Origin: Candidatus Aegiribacteria sp.
GTDB lineage: Bacteria > Fermentibacterota > Fermentibacteria > Fermentibacterales > JCC-6
Direction: 5' to 3'
Assembly (NCBI GenBank): GCA_030600545.1
Contig: JAUVLV010000004.1
Location: 1 to 64,000, forward strand
DNA: 64,000 nucleotides
Part shown: positions 19,026 through 28,933 of the stretch, piece by piece
How the letters are laid out: every line of letters starts with the position of its first letter
Position numbering within the stretch: the stretch's first letter is position 1
Position numbers and translations under genes: made by a program
The notes under the pieces: model-generated
What the model was told of the DNA's origin: nothing
The model's input: the letters and a program-made list of their open reading frames with translations, nothing else
The model's database searches: none

Positions 19026-20631
19026 TCTGTTATCGACTGTTGCTGAGGGCGGTAAGGTTATTCTTGAGGAGGAAAACTACCTCCTCGCAAGGGTTTCAAT
19101 TGATGGAAGAGCTATGTTTGCTGAGATCAGCAGAGGATCTTCTGGTGGATTGTCACCCTCAGACTGGCCAAAGGTTGCAGGGGTTCTGCTTCCCGATTCC
19201 CAGATTCATCCGGGAAGTGACAGCGAGACCAGGATCCTTCTTTATCCAATTCCGGATAACGCCGAATTATACGTTGAAACAATTACGCGGGGCGGAAGAT
19301 TTTCAGAAACCGAAGCCCTGGAAACCGGAAAAAATGTGCTGAAGATCCTCAGAAGGATTCACGATGAAGGATATAGAATAGGGTACCTGGGGCCCGAAAA
19401 TGTTCTTAGAACGGTTGCGGGAAAGCAATATATACTGGGTGGCGCAAGGGGCATTCCGGATACGCCTTTCTCTCCTCCTGAAGCCATTGGAAGAACTGTT
19501 GATGACCCGCGAAGTGATATCTACGCTCTTGGCCTTCTGATGTTCAGGCTTATTGCTGGAAGTGACAACCGCGAGATTCAGGTTGAAGCATGGAACAGTC
19601 TTTCAGACGGTATGCTTGAACTGCTTGAGAATATGGTTTCCCCCGAGGCGGACAACCGGTTTCCCAACCTGCTTGTTCTTTCTGAAGAACTGGAAAGTTT
19701 TAAACCCGACTACGGAACCTCGGATTTAGAGAAAAGTTTTAAATGCAAGCGTTGGAATTGCAAAAAGAAGAAATTATCTATTTGCATATATATAGTGATC
19801 GCAATCACTGTAATTATTACATTAATGCTGATTATTAGTCCCGGCGATGATCGACAGCAGAATCTGGAGAACAGTGAAACTGATTCCACCTCGTTGATTC
19901 AGGAGATCGATTCGATTCAGGTTGAATCACAATATTTCCCGGAAGCAGTTGATACACTTTTTGGAGATAACTATTCTGAACCCGTGATATGGATAAGCAA
20001 TGGAACAGGTCAGCCGGGGAGGGCCAGTGAATTCCGGCAGGAACAAGCATCGAATTATTCCAGCGTCTATACATGTTCGGGAAGTCTTCGCCGTAATTCA
20101 ATACTTCTGGCCCGAAGGGAAGATCCGCATCTTCCCCTTGAAAATCAGGACAGAATCTACCCCATCGCGGAGCTACTTGCTTCCCGGGATTCCACAATGA
20201 AGATCGTACCTGTTGACATCACACTCCTTCTCGGCAGCGATCTTATCGATGACCAGATAGCGCCGGGTATTGTTCTTCCGGTTTCGGAACCGGCAGGCAC
20301 CCTGTACGTTGACATAGTGAACCACGGACTTGAAGTTTCGTATGGGGGCACCGGAGCCGCAACCTGGGTAAGGTCGGTCCTGAACAACAAGAGTATTATC
20401 CTCAATGGAGAGGAATGGCTGATAACTGTTGTAGATTTTCGCGATGGCGACATGCTGAATAATGAGCTGGGCATACCCGCCAGTCTTGAATCAACATTTT
20501 TCCTTTACCGAGATGATCTTCTTCTGACCGATGCAGAGGAGGAATTCAGGAAAGCACTCCTTGAGAACACCACAGGCGGACCAATCACTGTACCGATCCC
20601 TCCGGATATCTGGATACTTCTTGGACAGTAG
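19015..20631 (+). CDS. Pseudokinase-like domain, one TM, LytR_C-like extracytoplasmic domain
   Basis: Kinase C-lobe architecture (DDPRSDIYALGLLMFRLIAG) but degenerate catalytic loop (YRIGYLGPENVL); TM ICIYIVIAITVIITLMLIIS; 'ISNGTGQPGRASEFRQ...DITLLLGSDL'. Confidence 0.65.
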   Translation: MLTDLLSTVAEGGKVILEEENYLLARVSIDGRAMFAEISRGSSGGLSPSDWPKVAGVLLPDSQIHPGSDSETRILLYPIPDNAELYVETITRGGRFSETEALETGKNVLKILRRIHDEGYRIGYLGPENVLRTVAGKQYILGGARGIPDTPFSPPEAIGRTVDDPRSDIYALGLLMFRLIAGSDNREIQVEAWNSLSDGMLELLENMVSPEADNRFPNLLVLSEELESFKPDYGTSDLEKSFKCKRWNCKKKKLSICIYIVIAITVIITLMLIISPGDDRQQNLENSETDSTSLIQEIDSIQVESQYFPEAVDTLFGDNYSEPVIWISNGTGQPGRASEFRQEQASNYSSVYTCSGSLRRNSILLARREDPHLPLENQDRIYPIAELLASRDSTMKIVPVDITLLLGSDLIDDQIAPGIVLPVSEPAGTLYVDIVNHGLEVSYGGTGAATWVRSVLNNKSIILNGEEWLITVVDFRDGDMLNNELGIPASLESTFFLYRDDLLLTDAEEEFRKALLENTTGGPITVPIPPDIWILLGQ

Positions 20632-20687
20632 GAAAATTCGCATTTATCATTGACTTTTTTTCAAAATATCAGATATTAGCCTGAAAA

Positions 20688-21383
20688 TTGTTTTTCCCGG
20701 GAGGCCCGATGAAATATACCATCAATGGCAAAGTCGTTGATCCAATACATGGTGCTGGAGTGATTACGGAGATTACCGATCAGAAGGTTTCCGGAGAGAT
20801 GTGCGAATGCGTGGTAATTGAGATAGTTGTGGGCAATAAGAGAGTGCTGGTACCGACAGAAAGCCTTGATGATGCCGAACTGAGACCGATTGTTTCCGAG
20901 GAAGAACTTGAGGATGCATTACAGGAACTTTTTCGTGAACCGGACGAACTGCCAAAGGACTGGCGGAGAAGAATAGAGAAACTCAAAGACAGAGTTCATT
21001 CGGGTGAACCCAAGGAAGTTGCCAGGGCCATCAGAGACATTATTGCCAGATCAATTCTCAACAAGATGAATCCTTCCGAAAAGCGCGTACTCAATGAAGC
21101 TGTCAATGTGTTTGCCGGTGAAGTGGCCCTGGTCAGGGACATACGAAGTGATTCCGCTAAGGAACTTATCAGGCGGTCTGCCAGGAGGGGCGTACAGCAA
21201 AACATAGAGGCAATTAAGGAAGAACAGAAGAACATGATAGCCACTAAAAAAGCGGAGAAGGCTAAGAAGAAAATAGCTGCCAAGGCAGATACAGATAAGA
21301 AGAAAATAGCTGCGAAAAAAGAATCAAAATCAAAGAAAGACTCAAAGGCTGGAAAAACCCGGAAGAAATCCAGCGTTAAGTAA
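20688..21383 (+). CDS. CarD/CdnL-family transcription regulator with Lys/Ala-rich C-terminal tail
   Basis: 'DPIHGAGVITEI...CVVIEIVVGNKRVLVPTESLDDAELRPI' CarD_CdnL_TRCF-like; tail KKAEKAKKKIAAKADTDKKKIAAKKESKSKK...; likely ATG at 20709. Confidence 0.8.
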   Translation: MFFPGGPMKYTINGKVVDPIHGAGVITEITDQKVSGEMCECVVIEIVVGNKRVLVPTESLDDAELRPIVSEEELEDALQELFREPDELPKDWRRRIEKLKDRVHSGEPKEVARAIRDIIARSILNKMNPSEKRVLNEAVNVFAGEVALVRDIRSDSAKELIRRSARRGVQQNIEAIKEEQKNMIATKKAEKAKKKIAAKADTDKKKIAAKKESKSKKDSKAGKTRKKSSVK

Positions 21384-21418
21384 TAAAACACTTCAGATAT
21401 AGGTGATGTACTTCTATA

Positions 21419-22753
21419 ATGCATTCTACCAGAAAATCAGCTGAACTGGAACGGGTTCTTCTGATAAGAGCCTACATTGGTAACGAATCAGAAGAAACAG
21501 AATCCACCCGGGAGATGGTAGCTTTAATTGCGTCTGCCGGGGGTATCGTTATAGCACAGGAATCCCAGAAGCGTAAAGCTCCGGATTCCAGGCTGTTCAT
21601 AGGCAAAGGCAAGGCTGATCAGTTGAGGGAAATTGCCCGGAGAGAGAATATTAACACTATTGTCTTCGATCATAACCTGTCATCAGGTCAGGTATCAAGA
21701 CTTGAGGAAGTAACGAACTGCAAGATTATTGATCGTACCGAACTCATACTGGCAATATTCGCGGAACAGGCTCGAACAATGGAAGCCAAGCTTCAGATAG
21801 AACTCGCTCAGTTGCGATATGCTCTGCCCAGGCTTTCAGGTATGTGGCACCATTTTTCAAGACTCGGTGCCGGTATTGGAACCAGGGGGCCCGGGGAAAC
21901 ACAGCTTGAAATTGATCGCAGGCGGGCGAGATCCAGAATATCATTGCTTGAGAAGAAGATAGAAGAAGTTGAATCCCGCTGGCAGATTGTTTCAGCAGGA
22001 CGCAAAGGGATGTTCAATATTACTATCGTGGGGTATACAAATGCCGGTAAAAGTACTCTTCTCAATACATTGTGCAAAACCTGGCTTTATACTGCGGACA
22101 AACCTTTCGCAACCCTTGATACTACTTCCAGGCGGATGATGCTTCCTGACAACTCCGAAGTGCTGCTCTCAGATACAGTTGGTTTCATAGAAAGATTGCC
22201 CGAGACACTGGTCGCCAGTTTTCATACTACACTGGATGTAGCCAGAAAGGCAGACCTGTTGTTGGTTGCTGTTGACAGATCAAGCCCCACCAGAGGGATT
22301 CAAATTGATGTCGTAAGAAATACACTCCGGAGAATAGGTGTTGATAAATCCGTACCAAGACTGACTGTATGGACGAAGTGTGACGCAGTTGATGATTTCA
22401 GGTATCCGAGAACTGGTGTTGCAATATCAGCATTGTCGGGATTCGGGCTGGATAATCTTATGAATAGAATCATGGGATTCAGAGACAAGTCGCTTGACTG
22501 GTTTGAAATTGAATTGAAATACCACGATAGTGCAGTTCTGCACTGGCTTTACAGCAACTGTATTGTAAGAGATGTTATATATAATGAAGACGATTCATCA
22601 AGGGTTTTTGCAGGAGCTTTAAGAGGTTATGATTCAATTGAGGGAAAGATGAAAGAGACAGATATGGTAAAGAGTTTTGTCAGATTGGCTGAACCGCCGA
22701 AAACAGAGTTTACAGGACAGAGTGATAGAAAATGTACGACGACGACAATATAG
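21419..22753 (+). CDS. hflX: GTPase HflX
   Basis: GPGETQLEIDRRRARSRISLLEKKIEEVE; VGYTNAGKSTLLNTL; LSDTVGFIERLPETLVASFHTTLD. Confidence 0.95.
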   Translation: MHSTRKSAELERVLLIRAYIGNESEETESTREMVALIASAGGIVIAQESQKRKAPDSRLFIGKGKADQLREIARRENINTIVFDHNLSSGQVSRLEEVTNCKIIDRTELILAIFAEQARTMEAKLQIELAQLRYALPRLSGMWHHFSRLGAGIGTRGPGETQLEIDRRRARSRISLLEKKIEEVESRWQIVSAGRKGMFNITIVGYTNAGKSTLLNTLCKTWLYTADKPFATLDTTSRRMMLPDNSEVLLSDTVGFIERLPETLVASFHTTLDVARKADLLLVAVDRSSPTRGIQIDVVRNTLRRIGVDKSVPRLTVWTKCDAVDDFRYPRTGVAISALSGFGLDNLMNRIMGFRDKSLDWFEIELKYHDSAVLHWLYSNCIVRDVIYNEDDSSRVFAGALRGYDSIEGKMKETDMVKSFVRLAEPPKTEFTGQSDRKCTTTTI

Positions 22754-23169
22754 ATAAACTAAAAACAATTCTGAATAAAAGGCTCCAGAGCCTTCATGAC
22801 CTGTACTCGGGAGATCTGATATCGATGAACACCCTTTCCAGCCAGCTTCTTGAACTTATTGGTGCCCGGGATGCAAAAACCTACTGGAATCTCACTATGA
22901 AAAAGGATATCACTGCCAGGCGTATGTTGAGCATGCTTGAAGACCCTCAGCGGTGGGAGAAGGATTCTACATCACCAGAAGAGGATAGACAGCAAATACT
23001 TAAGAAACGACTTGCTGATGAATTCCTTGTCCCTGAAGATTCTTCCCGGGATGTACTTGAAATTCTTCTTGATATTGCCAACCTTCCGCATTTTGAATCA
23101 ATAGTGTATTCCAAGAACGGCAAGTTACGGGGAAAAAAATCAGGAGCTAAACTCAGCATATTGGACTGA
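22732..23169 (+). CDS. Hypothetical protein overlapping hflX 3' end
   Basis: Open 145-aa frame, same strand, 22-nt overlap. Confidence 0.5.
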   Translation: MYDDDNIDKLKTILNKRLQSLHDLYSGDLISMNTLSSQLLELIGARDAKTYWNLTMKKDITARRMLSMLEDPQRWEKDSTSPEEDRQQILKKRLADEFLVPEDSSRDVLEILLDIANLPHFESIVYSKNGKLRGKKSGAKLSILD

Positions 23170-23216
23170 AAACCGAACATTATCCCGGATTCTCAAATTC
23201 CGGCGCATTCCAGCAT

Positions 23217-24176
23217 ATGCATTGCAGCGGGGAGATACAGTTGAAGAAAATTCTTCTTAATATTCTTGGGTTACTGCTTACCGCTGCAGCCTTGTATTAT
23301 CTTGCAGACTCCTTTTTAAGCGGTGCTGCCGAGGCTGGCGGATTTTCAAATCTTCTCCTCTTTAATCCTCTGCTGTTCGCTATTTCGTTTTTTCTAATGC
23401 TGATGCACCTCCTTGCTGCCGCCTGGTCGTGGATGCTGGTCTGCGGAGTCGCCGGTGCTGACATTTCCTTCGGTCAAGCGTTCAGCGTTCATTTTCTTGC
23501 TCAGGTTGGTAAGTATATTCCCGGCAAGGTGTGGGGAGCTGTAGGGAAGATAGGACTTTCCAGGAAAATAGGTATGTCCTCGGCAAAAACCGGTCATGCT
23601 CTCGTACTGGAAACCCTTTTCATAGTTGCAGGATGTCTTTTGATGTCCCTGCCGGTAATACCACTGGCCGCACAGCGGATAGGTCTGGGAACCCCGCTCA
23701 GTGTGATAATCGTGGTGGCATCGGTTGTTGTTGTTCTTTTCACAGCGCACCCCGGAGCATTCAGAAGACTTTTGAAGATAGTAAGATCCATAACGGGCAG
23801 GGATATTGATATAGAGGATCCCGGTTTTGCAAACGTCCTGAAACTGCTGCCTGTATACATTCTTGTTTTTCTTTTACAGGGAGTGGCTTTTGTCTTCCTG
23901 GCAAGAAGTTTCGGTATGAACCTGCCCTTTTATCCGGGAGTCTTTCTTCTCCCCACGGCGGTAGGCATCGGTTTCCTGGCTATCTTCTCGCCAGGGGGTC
24001 TGGGTATACGGGAGATTTCCCTCGTTTGGCTTATAGAGATTGTAATGGTCTCTGTTGAACCGGGTCAGGCATCTCTGATCTCAATTGCCGGCAGGTTATG
24101 GATAACACTGGGTGAAGCCCTGGCATTTCTTTTAGCTGTGATATGGTGGGGGTCGGGAAGAAGAGATAAAAGCTGA
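23217..24176 (+). CDS. Lysylphosphatidylglycerol synthase TM region/UPF0104-like integral membrane protein
   Basis: HFLAQVGKYIPGKVWGAVGKIGLSRKIG; FSPGGLGIREISLVWLI. Confidence 0.8.
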   Translation: MHCSGEIQLKKILLNILGLLLTAAALYYLADSFLSGAAEAGGFSNLLLFNPLLFAISFFLMLMHLLAAAWSWMLVCGVAGADISFGQAFSVHFLAQVGKYIPGKVWGAVGKIGLSRKIGMSSAKTGHALVLETLFIVAGCLLMSLPVIPLAAQRIGLGTPLSVIIVVASVVVVLFTAHPGAFRRLLKIVRSITGRDIDIEDPGFANVLKLLPVYILVFLLQGVAFVFLARSFGMNLPFYPGVFLLPTAVGIGFLAIFSPGGLGIREISLVWLIEIVMVSVEPGQASLISIAGRLWITLGEALAFLLAVIWWGSGRRDKS

Positions 24177-24293
24177 TTTCCACACAGCTCCAGGCCGCAG
24201 TTTCGAGGTTTACGATCTTCTTAATGAATAACGAGGATCACATCTCACATACCGAAGAATGGTACGAATCGGTTTCCAGGGAGTGCGTAATCC

Positions 24294-25568
24294 TTATTTT
24301 ATACTGTTTCGAACGTAGCGGGTTGAAGACAAAACTATCCAGGTAGCGCCTAATATCACAGCAGCAGTTGTTGCAATAGCGGCGCCTAAGCCTCCGTATC
24401 TGGGTATGAGATAGATATTCATGCCTACATTGACAATTGCTGATATAATAACACTGTACAGGGAATACTGTGGTTTCCCGACGGCAGATGCAGTGGTGGC
24501 AAAAAAACTGCCCAGGGGTCTCACGATTGCAAGGGCGCCCAGTATCAGGAGAATATTCCAGTTTTGCGAGTATTTTCCGCTGTAAACGAAATCAAGTACC
24601 CGCTGTGGAAAAAATACATACAGGATAACAGCGGGAAGAATAAGAATCTCCGCTACAAGAATCGTACTCCATACTCGGGACAATACATTCTTTTCTTTGC
24701 CCTGCTTCCATATTCTGGAAATGTAGGGAAGAAGGACCATATTGGCAGCTCCGATGACCACCAGGGTCAAACCCGAAAGTGATCTTGAAGCACCGTAGGC
24801 CGCCACATCATCCGGAGCGATCTTACCAAGCATTAATATGTCGGTTCTGGTATAGATGAAATTAGCTATGGAGGCTCCCAGGGTGATAACCGCGAATCTC
24901 ATGACAGTTCGAATCCGGTCAATTCTGACACCGACAGAAGGGAAGAAGAGATGTTTGGCGAACCATGAATTCACGAAGAAAGCAGCTACGTTCCCGATTA
25001 TCATGGCTGTGAATATCTGGTGGGCGGTCTTAAGCGTACCGGTGATAAGGAGTATTCCGACTATTCCACTCTTTATAATGAACTGAACGATATCCGATAT
25101 CATTACGTCCCGGGTGCGATGTTTAGTGAGCAGAAGCAGCCTGGGCAATCCGCTTAATGTGCCTGTGACCACAACCCCGGCAAGCAGCAGGGGAAGACCC
25201 GACAGATCAAGGGGTTCGTAAAAAGAACCGATGATCCCACCTCCCGCAATAAGCAGGAAAGCTGAGAAAAGCGCAAAACACAGGGCCATAAGAATACCGG
25301 AATTGGCCAGCTGTTTCTCTCTCAACCCGTCGCCCTCTGAAGCAAGTTTAAGTATTGCCATCTGAATAAATCCTCCACCCAGAAGGACTCCGAACATTTC
25401 AAGGCTTTTCGCAACGGCATATATGGCGTAGGCCTCCGGGGGAAGGGTCCTTATTATAAAGATGGTAAGTATTCCCCAGATGGCCAGGGTTCCACGGCTG
25501 ATCAGGGCGGGAAGCCCTACCTTGATCAGTCTGTGTCGAATTTCGTAGAGATACCTGAAGTGACTCAT
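24294..25568 (-). CDS. Polysaccharide flippase (Wzx/MATE-like)
   Basis: 12-14 TM pattern; 'FAVITLGASIANFIYTRTDILMLGKIAPDDVAAYGASRSLSGL'. Confidence 0.85.
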   Translation of the reverse strand: MSHFRYLYEIRHRLIKVGLPALISRGTLAIWGILTIFIIRTLPPEAYAIYAVAKSLEMFGVLLGGGFIQMAILKLASEGDGLREKQLANSGILMALCFALFSAFLLIAGGGIIGSFYEPLDLSGLPLLLAGVVVTGTLSGLPRLLLLTKHRTRDVMISDIVQFIIKSGIVGILLITGTLKTAHQIFTAMIIGNVAAFFVNSWFAKHLFFPSVGVRIDRIRTVMRFAVITLGASIANFIYTRTDILMLGKIAPDDVAAYGASRSLSGLTLVVIGAANMVLLPYISRIWKQGKEKNVLSRVWSTILVAEILILPAVILYVFFPQRVLDFVYSGKYSQNWNILLILGALAIVRPLGSFFATTASAVGKPQYSLYSVIISAIVNVGMNIYLIPRYGGLGAAIATTAAVILGATWIVLSSTRYVRNSIK

Positions 25569-25569
25569 A

Positions 25570-26517
25570 TCAATTCCTGCTCAGTCCTCGACGTCTGCGA
25601 TGCTCCCTCAGAGCCAATATGGTTAGATGCGGATGGCATACCGTTCGCCACAGCAGACCTGGCAGAACCGTGGGACTGGGGCGGTTGCCGGAAAACCTGC
25701 CCGTGCCCGCAAGAAGCCTGAAGTACAGGGCGTTTCGAAAGATATTCGCGATCCGGCCTTTTGGAAGTCTCTCCCGAAGAGACCACGTGAACAGAGTATC
25801 CCACATCTTCATCGTTGTCAGGTGCAGGTTGGAGCTGGAAAGATATCTGTTCCCCGAATGGACCCTTCTCATAGTCACGGGTTCTTTCAGTCGACCCGGA
25901 ACCAGTTTTGCATAATAAGCCAGCTGAATGGTCATAGCAGTATCCTGGTGCAATCTCAATTCCTCAAAAAACGGATCTTTTTTCCAGAAAGACGATCTTC
26001 TAACCACAAGACCGTCCAGGCTGAAATAACCCAGTCTATATTCTATTAATGCATCACATAGCTTCTCAGGAGGTATTCTCTCGTGCATTGTAGTGAGTTT
26101 GCCATGCCCCTTTTCATCCCATTTCCTGCGGGATTCATCATCCTGACAATGTACACCTATGGCCTCATAAACCCCATCAATTCCGTCATTTGATTCCAGC
26201 AGTTCCTGGGCCATACTGAAGCGACCCTTGAGAAAGAAATCGTCGGCATCAAGAAACGCCACAAAGGGGGCATCCGACCTCTGGATTCCAAGATTCCGCG
26301 AAGCGCCTGCTCCGTGATTACCGCCATCGCTGTGGCGGACCAGTATCACCGATTCATATTGACTCTCCAGCCGCCTGCATACCGCAAGGCTTCCGTCGGT
26401 GGAGTCGTCCTCCACCAGAACGACCTGCACTGTCTGCTCCTGCTCAAGCGCAGACTCCACTGCCCTCCGGACAAATCCGGCAGCGTTATAGACGGGTATT
26501 ACAACACTGACTCTCAC
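25570..26517 (-). CDS. Glycosyltransferase family 2
   Basis: VSVVIPVYNAAGFVRRAVESAL; VLVEDDSTDGSLAVCRRL; FVAFLDADDFFL. Confidence 0.93.
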   Translation of the reverse strand: MRVSVVIPVYNAAGFVRRAVESALEQEQTVQVVLVEDDSTDGSLAVCRRLESQYESVILVRHSDGGNHGAGASRNLGIQRSDAPFVAFLDADDFFLKGRFSMAQELLESNDGIDGVYEAIGVHCQDDESRRKWDEKGHGKLTTMHERIPPEKLCDALIEYRLGYFSLDGLVVRRSSFWKKDPFFEELRLHQDTAMTIQLAYYAKLVPGRLKEPVTMRRVHSGNRYLSSSNLHLTTMKMWDTLFTWSLRERLPKGRIANIFRNALYFRLLAGTGRFSGNRPSPTVLPGLLWRTVCHPHLTILALREHRRRRGLSRN

Positions 26518-27743
26518 GAGCTGTCCCTGGATGCGTCTATATAGATTTGCTCAAGCTTGCGAACCTGGGAGGTGATATTGTAATCACTCTCTACACGTTC
26601 CCTGGCCGCCTTTCCCATGGCTGCCCATCTGCCGGGATTGGAGATCAGGTCATGCAGGGCATCCTCCAGAACTTTCGAGTCCCGCGGTGGCACCAGCACT
26701 CCGGATATGCCGTCCTCGACCAGCTCCGGGATGCCGCTGTGAAATGTAGAGACTATCGGCAATCCCATGGCCATGGCCTCCATAAGAGCCACAGGTATTC
26801 CTTCCTGATCACCGCTGGAGGCTGTTACGCTGGGTGCAAGAAGGATATGTGCGCTTTTCATGGCAAGCAGCACCTTGTCCTGCGGCTGCCATCCATCCAG
26901 CCTTATTCGATCACCTGCATCCAGTTCCTCAATAAGACCAGCAAGAGTCGGTCTGAGCTCTCCGTCACCGATGATAGTATACTGAAGATCGACTCCCCGC
27001 TTATGCAAAGCCGCAACTGCCCTTATACTGTACTCCAGACCCTTCTTCTCTACGAATCTGGCAACGCTCAACACCGAAGCGGTTTTCCCTGAAGACAGTG
27101 ACCTGGGGATAAAACAGAATTGGCCGCAGTCCACAGCCATCCTGTGGACCACTATCCGCTCAGGGGGACAGCCGAGGTCAATGAGTCTGCATCGCCAGTT
27201 TTCACTTATAGGCAAAAAACGGTCGCCCTTCTTAAAGAGGTTTCGATAACAATCATTCCCGTGGCTTTGAAGATGTGTGGTAATATCGAAGCCGTGAAAG
27301 GTGGTCAGTACAGGGCCTGTCCTGGCACCAAGATCCCTGAGCAGAACGCCAATATCCCCCAGCATTCCGTAGTGGCAATGAACAATATCGTATGAGCCGG
27401 TAAAACTCGATGCGAGGTAGAGATACCGAAGCGAACCCGCTTTTCTGCCGTATTTGAATACATTCAATGCTCTCAGCATCAGACCAGGATTTTTGAACAG
27501 ACCGGACACCAGCATACGCAGACCTTCAGGAACACGTCCGGGAATACTGGTTGGCTTGCGGATACTTCTTGTACGCTTCAGCAGACCATATTCCTCAACG
27601 ATGGGCTGGACCTTGCTCTGTTCGGAGGGAATAGTGCGAAAGATGTCCACAGAGTGTCCCAAATCCATAAGACCGGTGATCTGATTCAGCAGGAAAGTCT
27701 CCGACAGAGTTGGAAATCTCCTTACAATGAAAGCTATTTTCAA
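26514..27743 (-). CDS. Glycosyltransferase family 4
   Basis: RRFPTLSETFLLNQITGLMDLGH; GDQEGIPVALMEAMAMGLPIVSTFHSGIPELVEDG; 4-nt overlap with GT2. Confidence 0.93.
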   Translation of the reverse strand: MKIAFIVRRFPTLSETFLLNQITGLMDLGHSVDIFRTIPSEQSKVQPIVEEYGLLKRTRSIRKPTSIPGRVPEGLRMLVSGLFKNPGLMLRALNVFKYGRKAGSLRYLYLASSFTGSYDIVHCHYGMLGDIGVLLRDLGARTGPVLTTFHGFDITTHLQSHGNDCYRNLFKKGDRFLPISENWRCRLIDLGCPPERIVVHRMAVDCGQFCFIPRSLSSGKTASVLSVARFVEKKGLEYSIRAVAALHKRGVDLQYTIIGDGELRPTLAGLIEELDAGDRIRLDGWQPQDKVLLAMKSAHILLAPSVTASSGDQEGIPVALMEAMAMGLPIVSTFHSGIPELVEDGISGVLVPPRDSKVLEDALHDLISNPGRWAAMGKAARERVESDYNITSQVRKLEQIYIDASRDSS

Positions 27744-27790
27744 TCCGCCCCCATATGTTTCAAAGAAGTGACCTTCCTGCCCGGTATATC

Positions 27791-28078
27791 CTATTTTCCA
27801 GCTATTACGTTCGTGTTATCGTAAATTCTGAATAGAACTATAGCGACTTCCATCCATACGCGGATCATTATCAGGTAAAGAATCATTATTATCGGTCCGA
27901 AAATGATAGCGCCGATACCGTACGTCATATCCATCTGGAAAGCGTATACCACTCCGATCAAATAACCTATACAGATGAATACAACGGCGATTGCGTAAAG
28001 CACTCTTATTATCTTGGGGAAGACGAAGTTCTCAAACGAAAAATCGAACAGGGATCCCAAAAAACCTTTAGCAGCCAT
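27791..28078 (-). CDS. DUF4282-type small membrane protein
   Basis: FLGSLFDFSFENFVFPKIIRVLY... two TMs...RVWMEVAIVLFRIYDN. Confidence 0.75.
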   Translation of the reverse strand: MAAKGFLGSLFDFSFENFVFPKIIRVLYAIAVVFICIGYLIGVVYAFQMDMTYGIGAIIFGPIIMILYLIMIRVWMEVAIVLFRIYDNTNVIAGK

Positions 28079-28099
28079 TTTTTTTCCTTTCAGTTCAGT

Positions 28100-28858
28100 T
28101 TACGGAATATAATCCCCGGATTCGCCCAGCTCATCAAGCACAAGCATTGCTGAATCCGCATAATAACCAGATGGAGAAAGCATCAGGTAAGTATTGATGG
28201 CATCTCCTGCCCTCATGTAATCTTCCCATTCAAAGTAAACCTTTGCCAGTTCCCAGCAGGCCGGGGAGTAACCTGCTTCGATAGCGGGAAGAAGGATCTC
28301 CCTTGCTTCAGCTCCCCTTGATGTCCTGCGGTAGACCGATGCAAGCAGGACAAGTGATTCAAGGCTTGTTAAACCCTGGTTCTGCAGACCTTTTGAGAAC
28401 CACATCTCTGCTGAATCCATGTCCCCCAGTTCAAGGCATGCCCTGCCGCTCTGCAGCCAGATATCAGGATTTGTTGGAGCACGGATAAAGGCGCTGTCTG
28501 ACATGAGTGCTGCACTGTCTGGTTTATCTGTCATCAGATAGAGTTTTGACAGTTCGTAGAACCCTCGATAATCTTCAGGACATGTATCGATGTACTGTTC
28601 AAAGTAATCAGCGGCACGACCCCATGACTGCCGCATTGCATTGATCATTCCAAGGCCAAGCACAGCCGAAAAATAATCCTCTCTGAGATCAAGCGTCATC
28701 TGGAATTCCTCTTCGGCCTGTTCAAGAAGGCCCTGCTGCATAAGAGCCATACCGGTATCAAGATGGAGCTGTGCGGAAAGATCATCAATATCAATTGAAT
28801 GAATGACAAAACACAGAACAATGAAAATCTGCATATGAAGCCTACCCTTTCCCGGCAA
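28100..28858 (-). CDS. Tetratricopeptide-repeat protein with signal peptide
   Basis: Repeated TPR pattern (QGLLEQAEEEFQMTLDLREDYFSAVLGLGMINAMRQSWGRAADYFEQYID). Confidence 0.8.
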   Translation of the reverse strand: MPGKGRLHMQIFIVLCFVIHSIDIDDLSAQLHLDTGMALMQQGLLEQAEEEFQMTLDLREDYFSAVLGLGMINAMRQSWGRAADYFEQYIDTCPEDYRGFYELSKLYLMTDKPDSAALMSDSAFIRAPTNPDIWLQSGRACLELGDMDSAEMWFSKGLQNQGLTSLESLVLLASVYRRTSRGAEAREILLPAIEAGYSPACWELAKVYFEWEDYMRAGDAINTYLMLSPSGYYADSAMLVLDELGESGDYIP

Positions 28859-28933
28859 TTTACCTTATCATATTTCCTTAAGACTCACGCGTCACATACA
28901 GTTTCACTACTCGAATACTGACAAGGACACGAA

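Noticed and set aside
26547-27092. 181-aa plus-strand ORF
   Set aside because: Antisense to a clear GT4 glycosyltransferase; no family features
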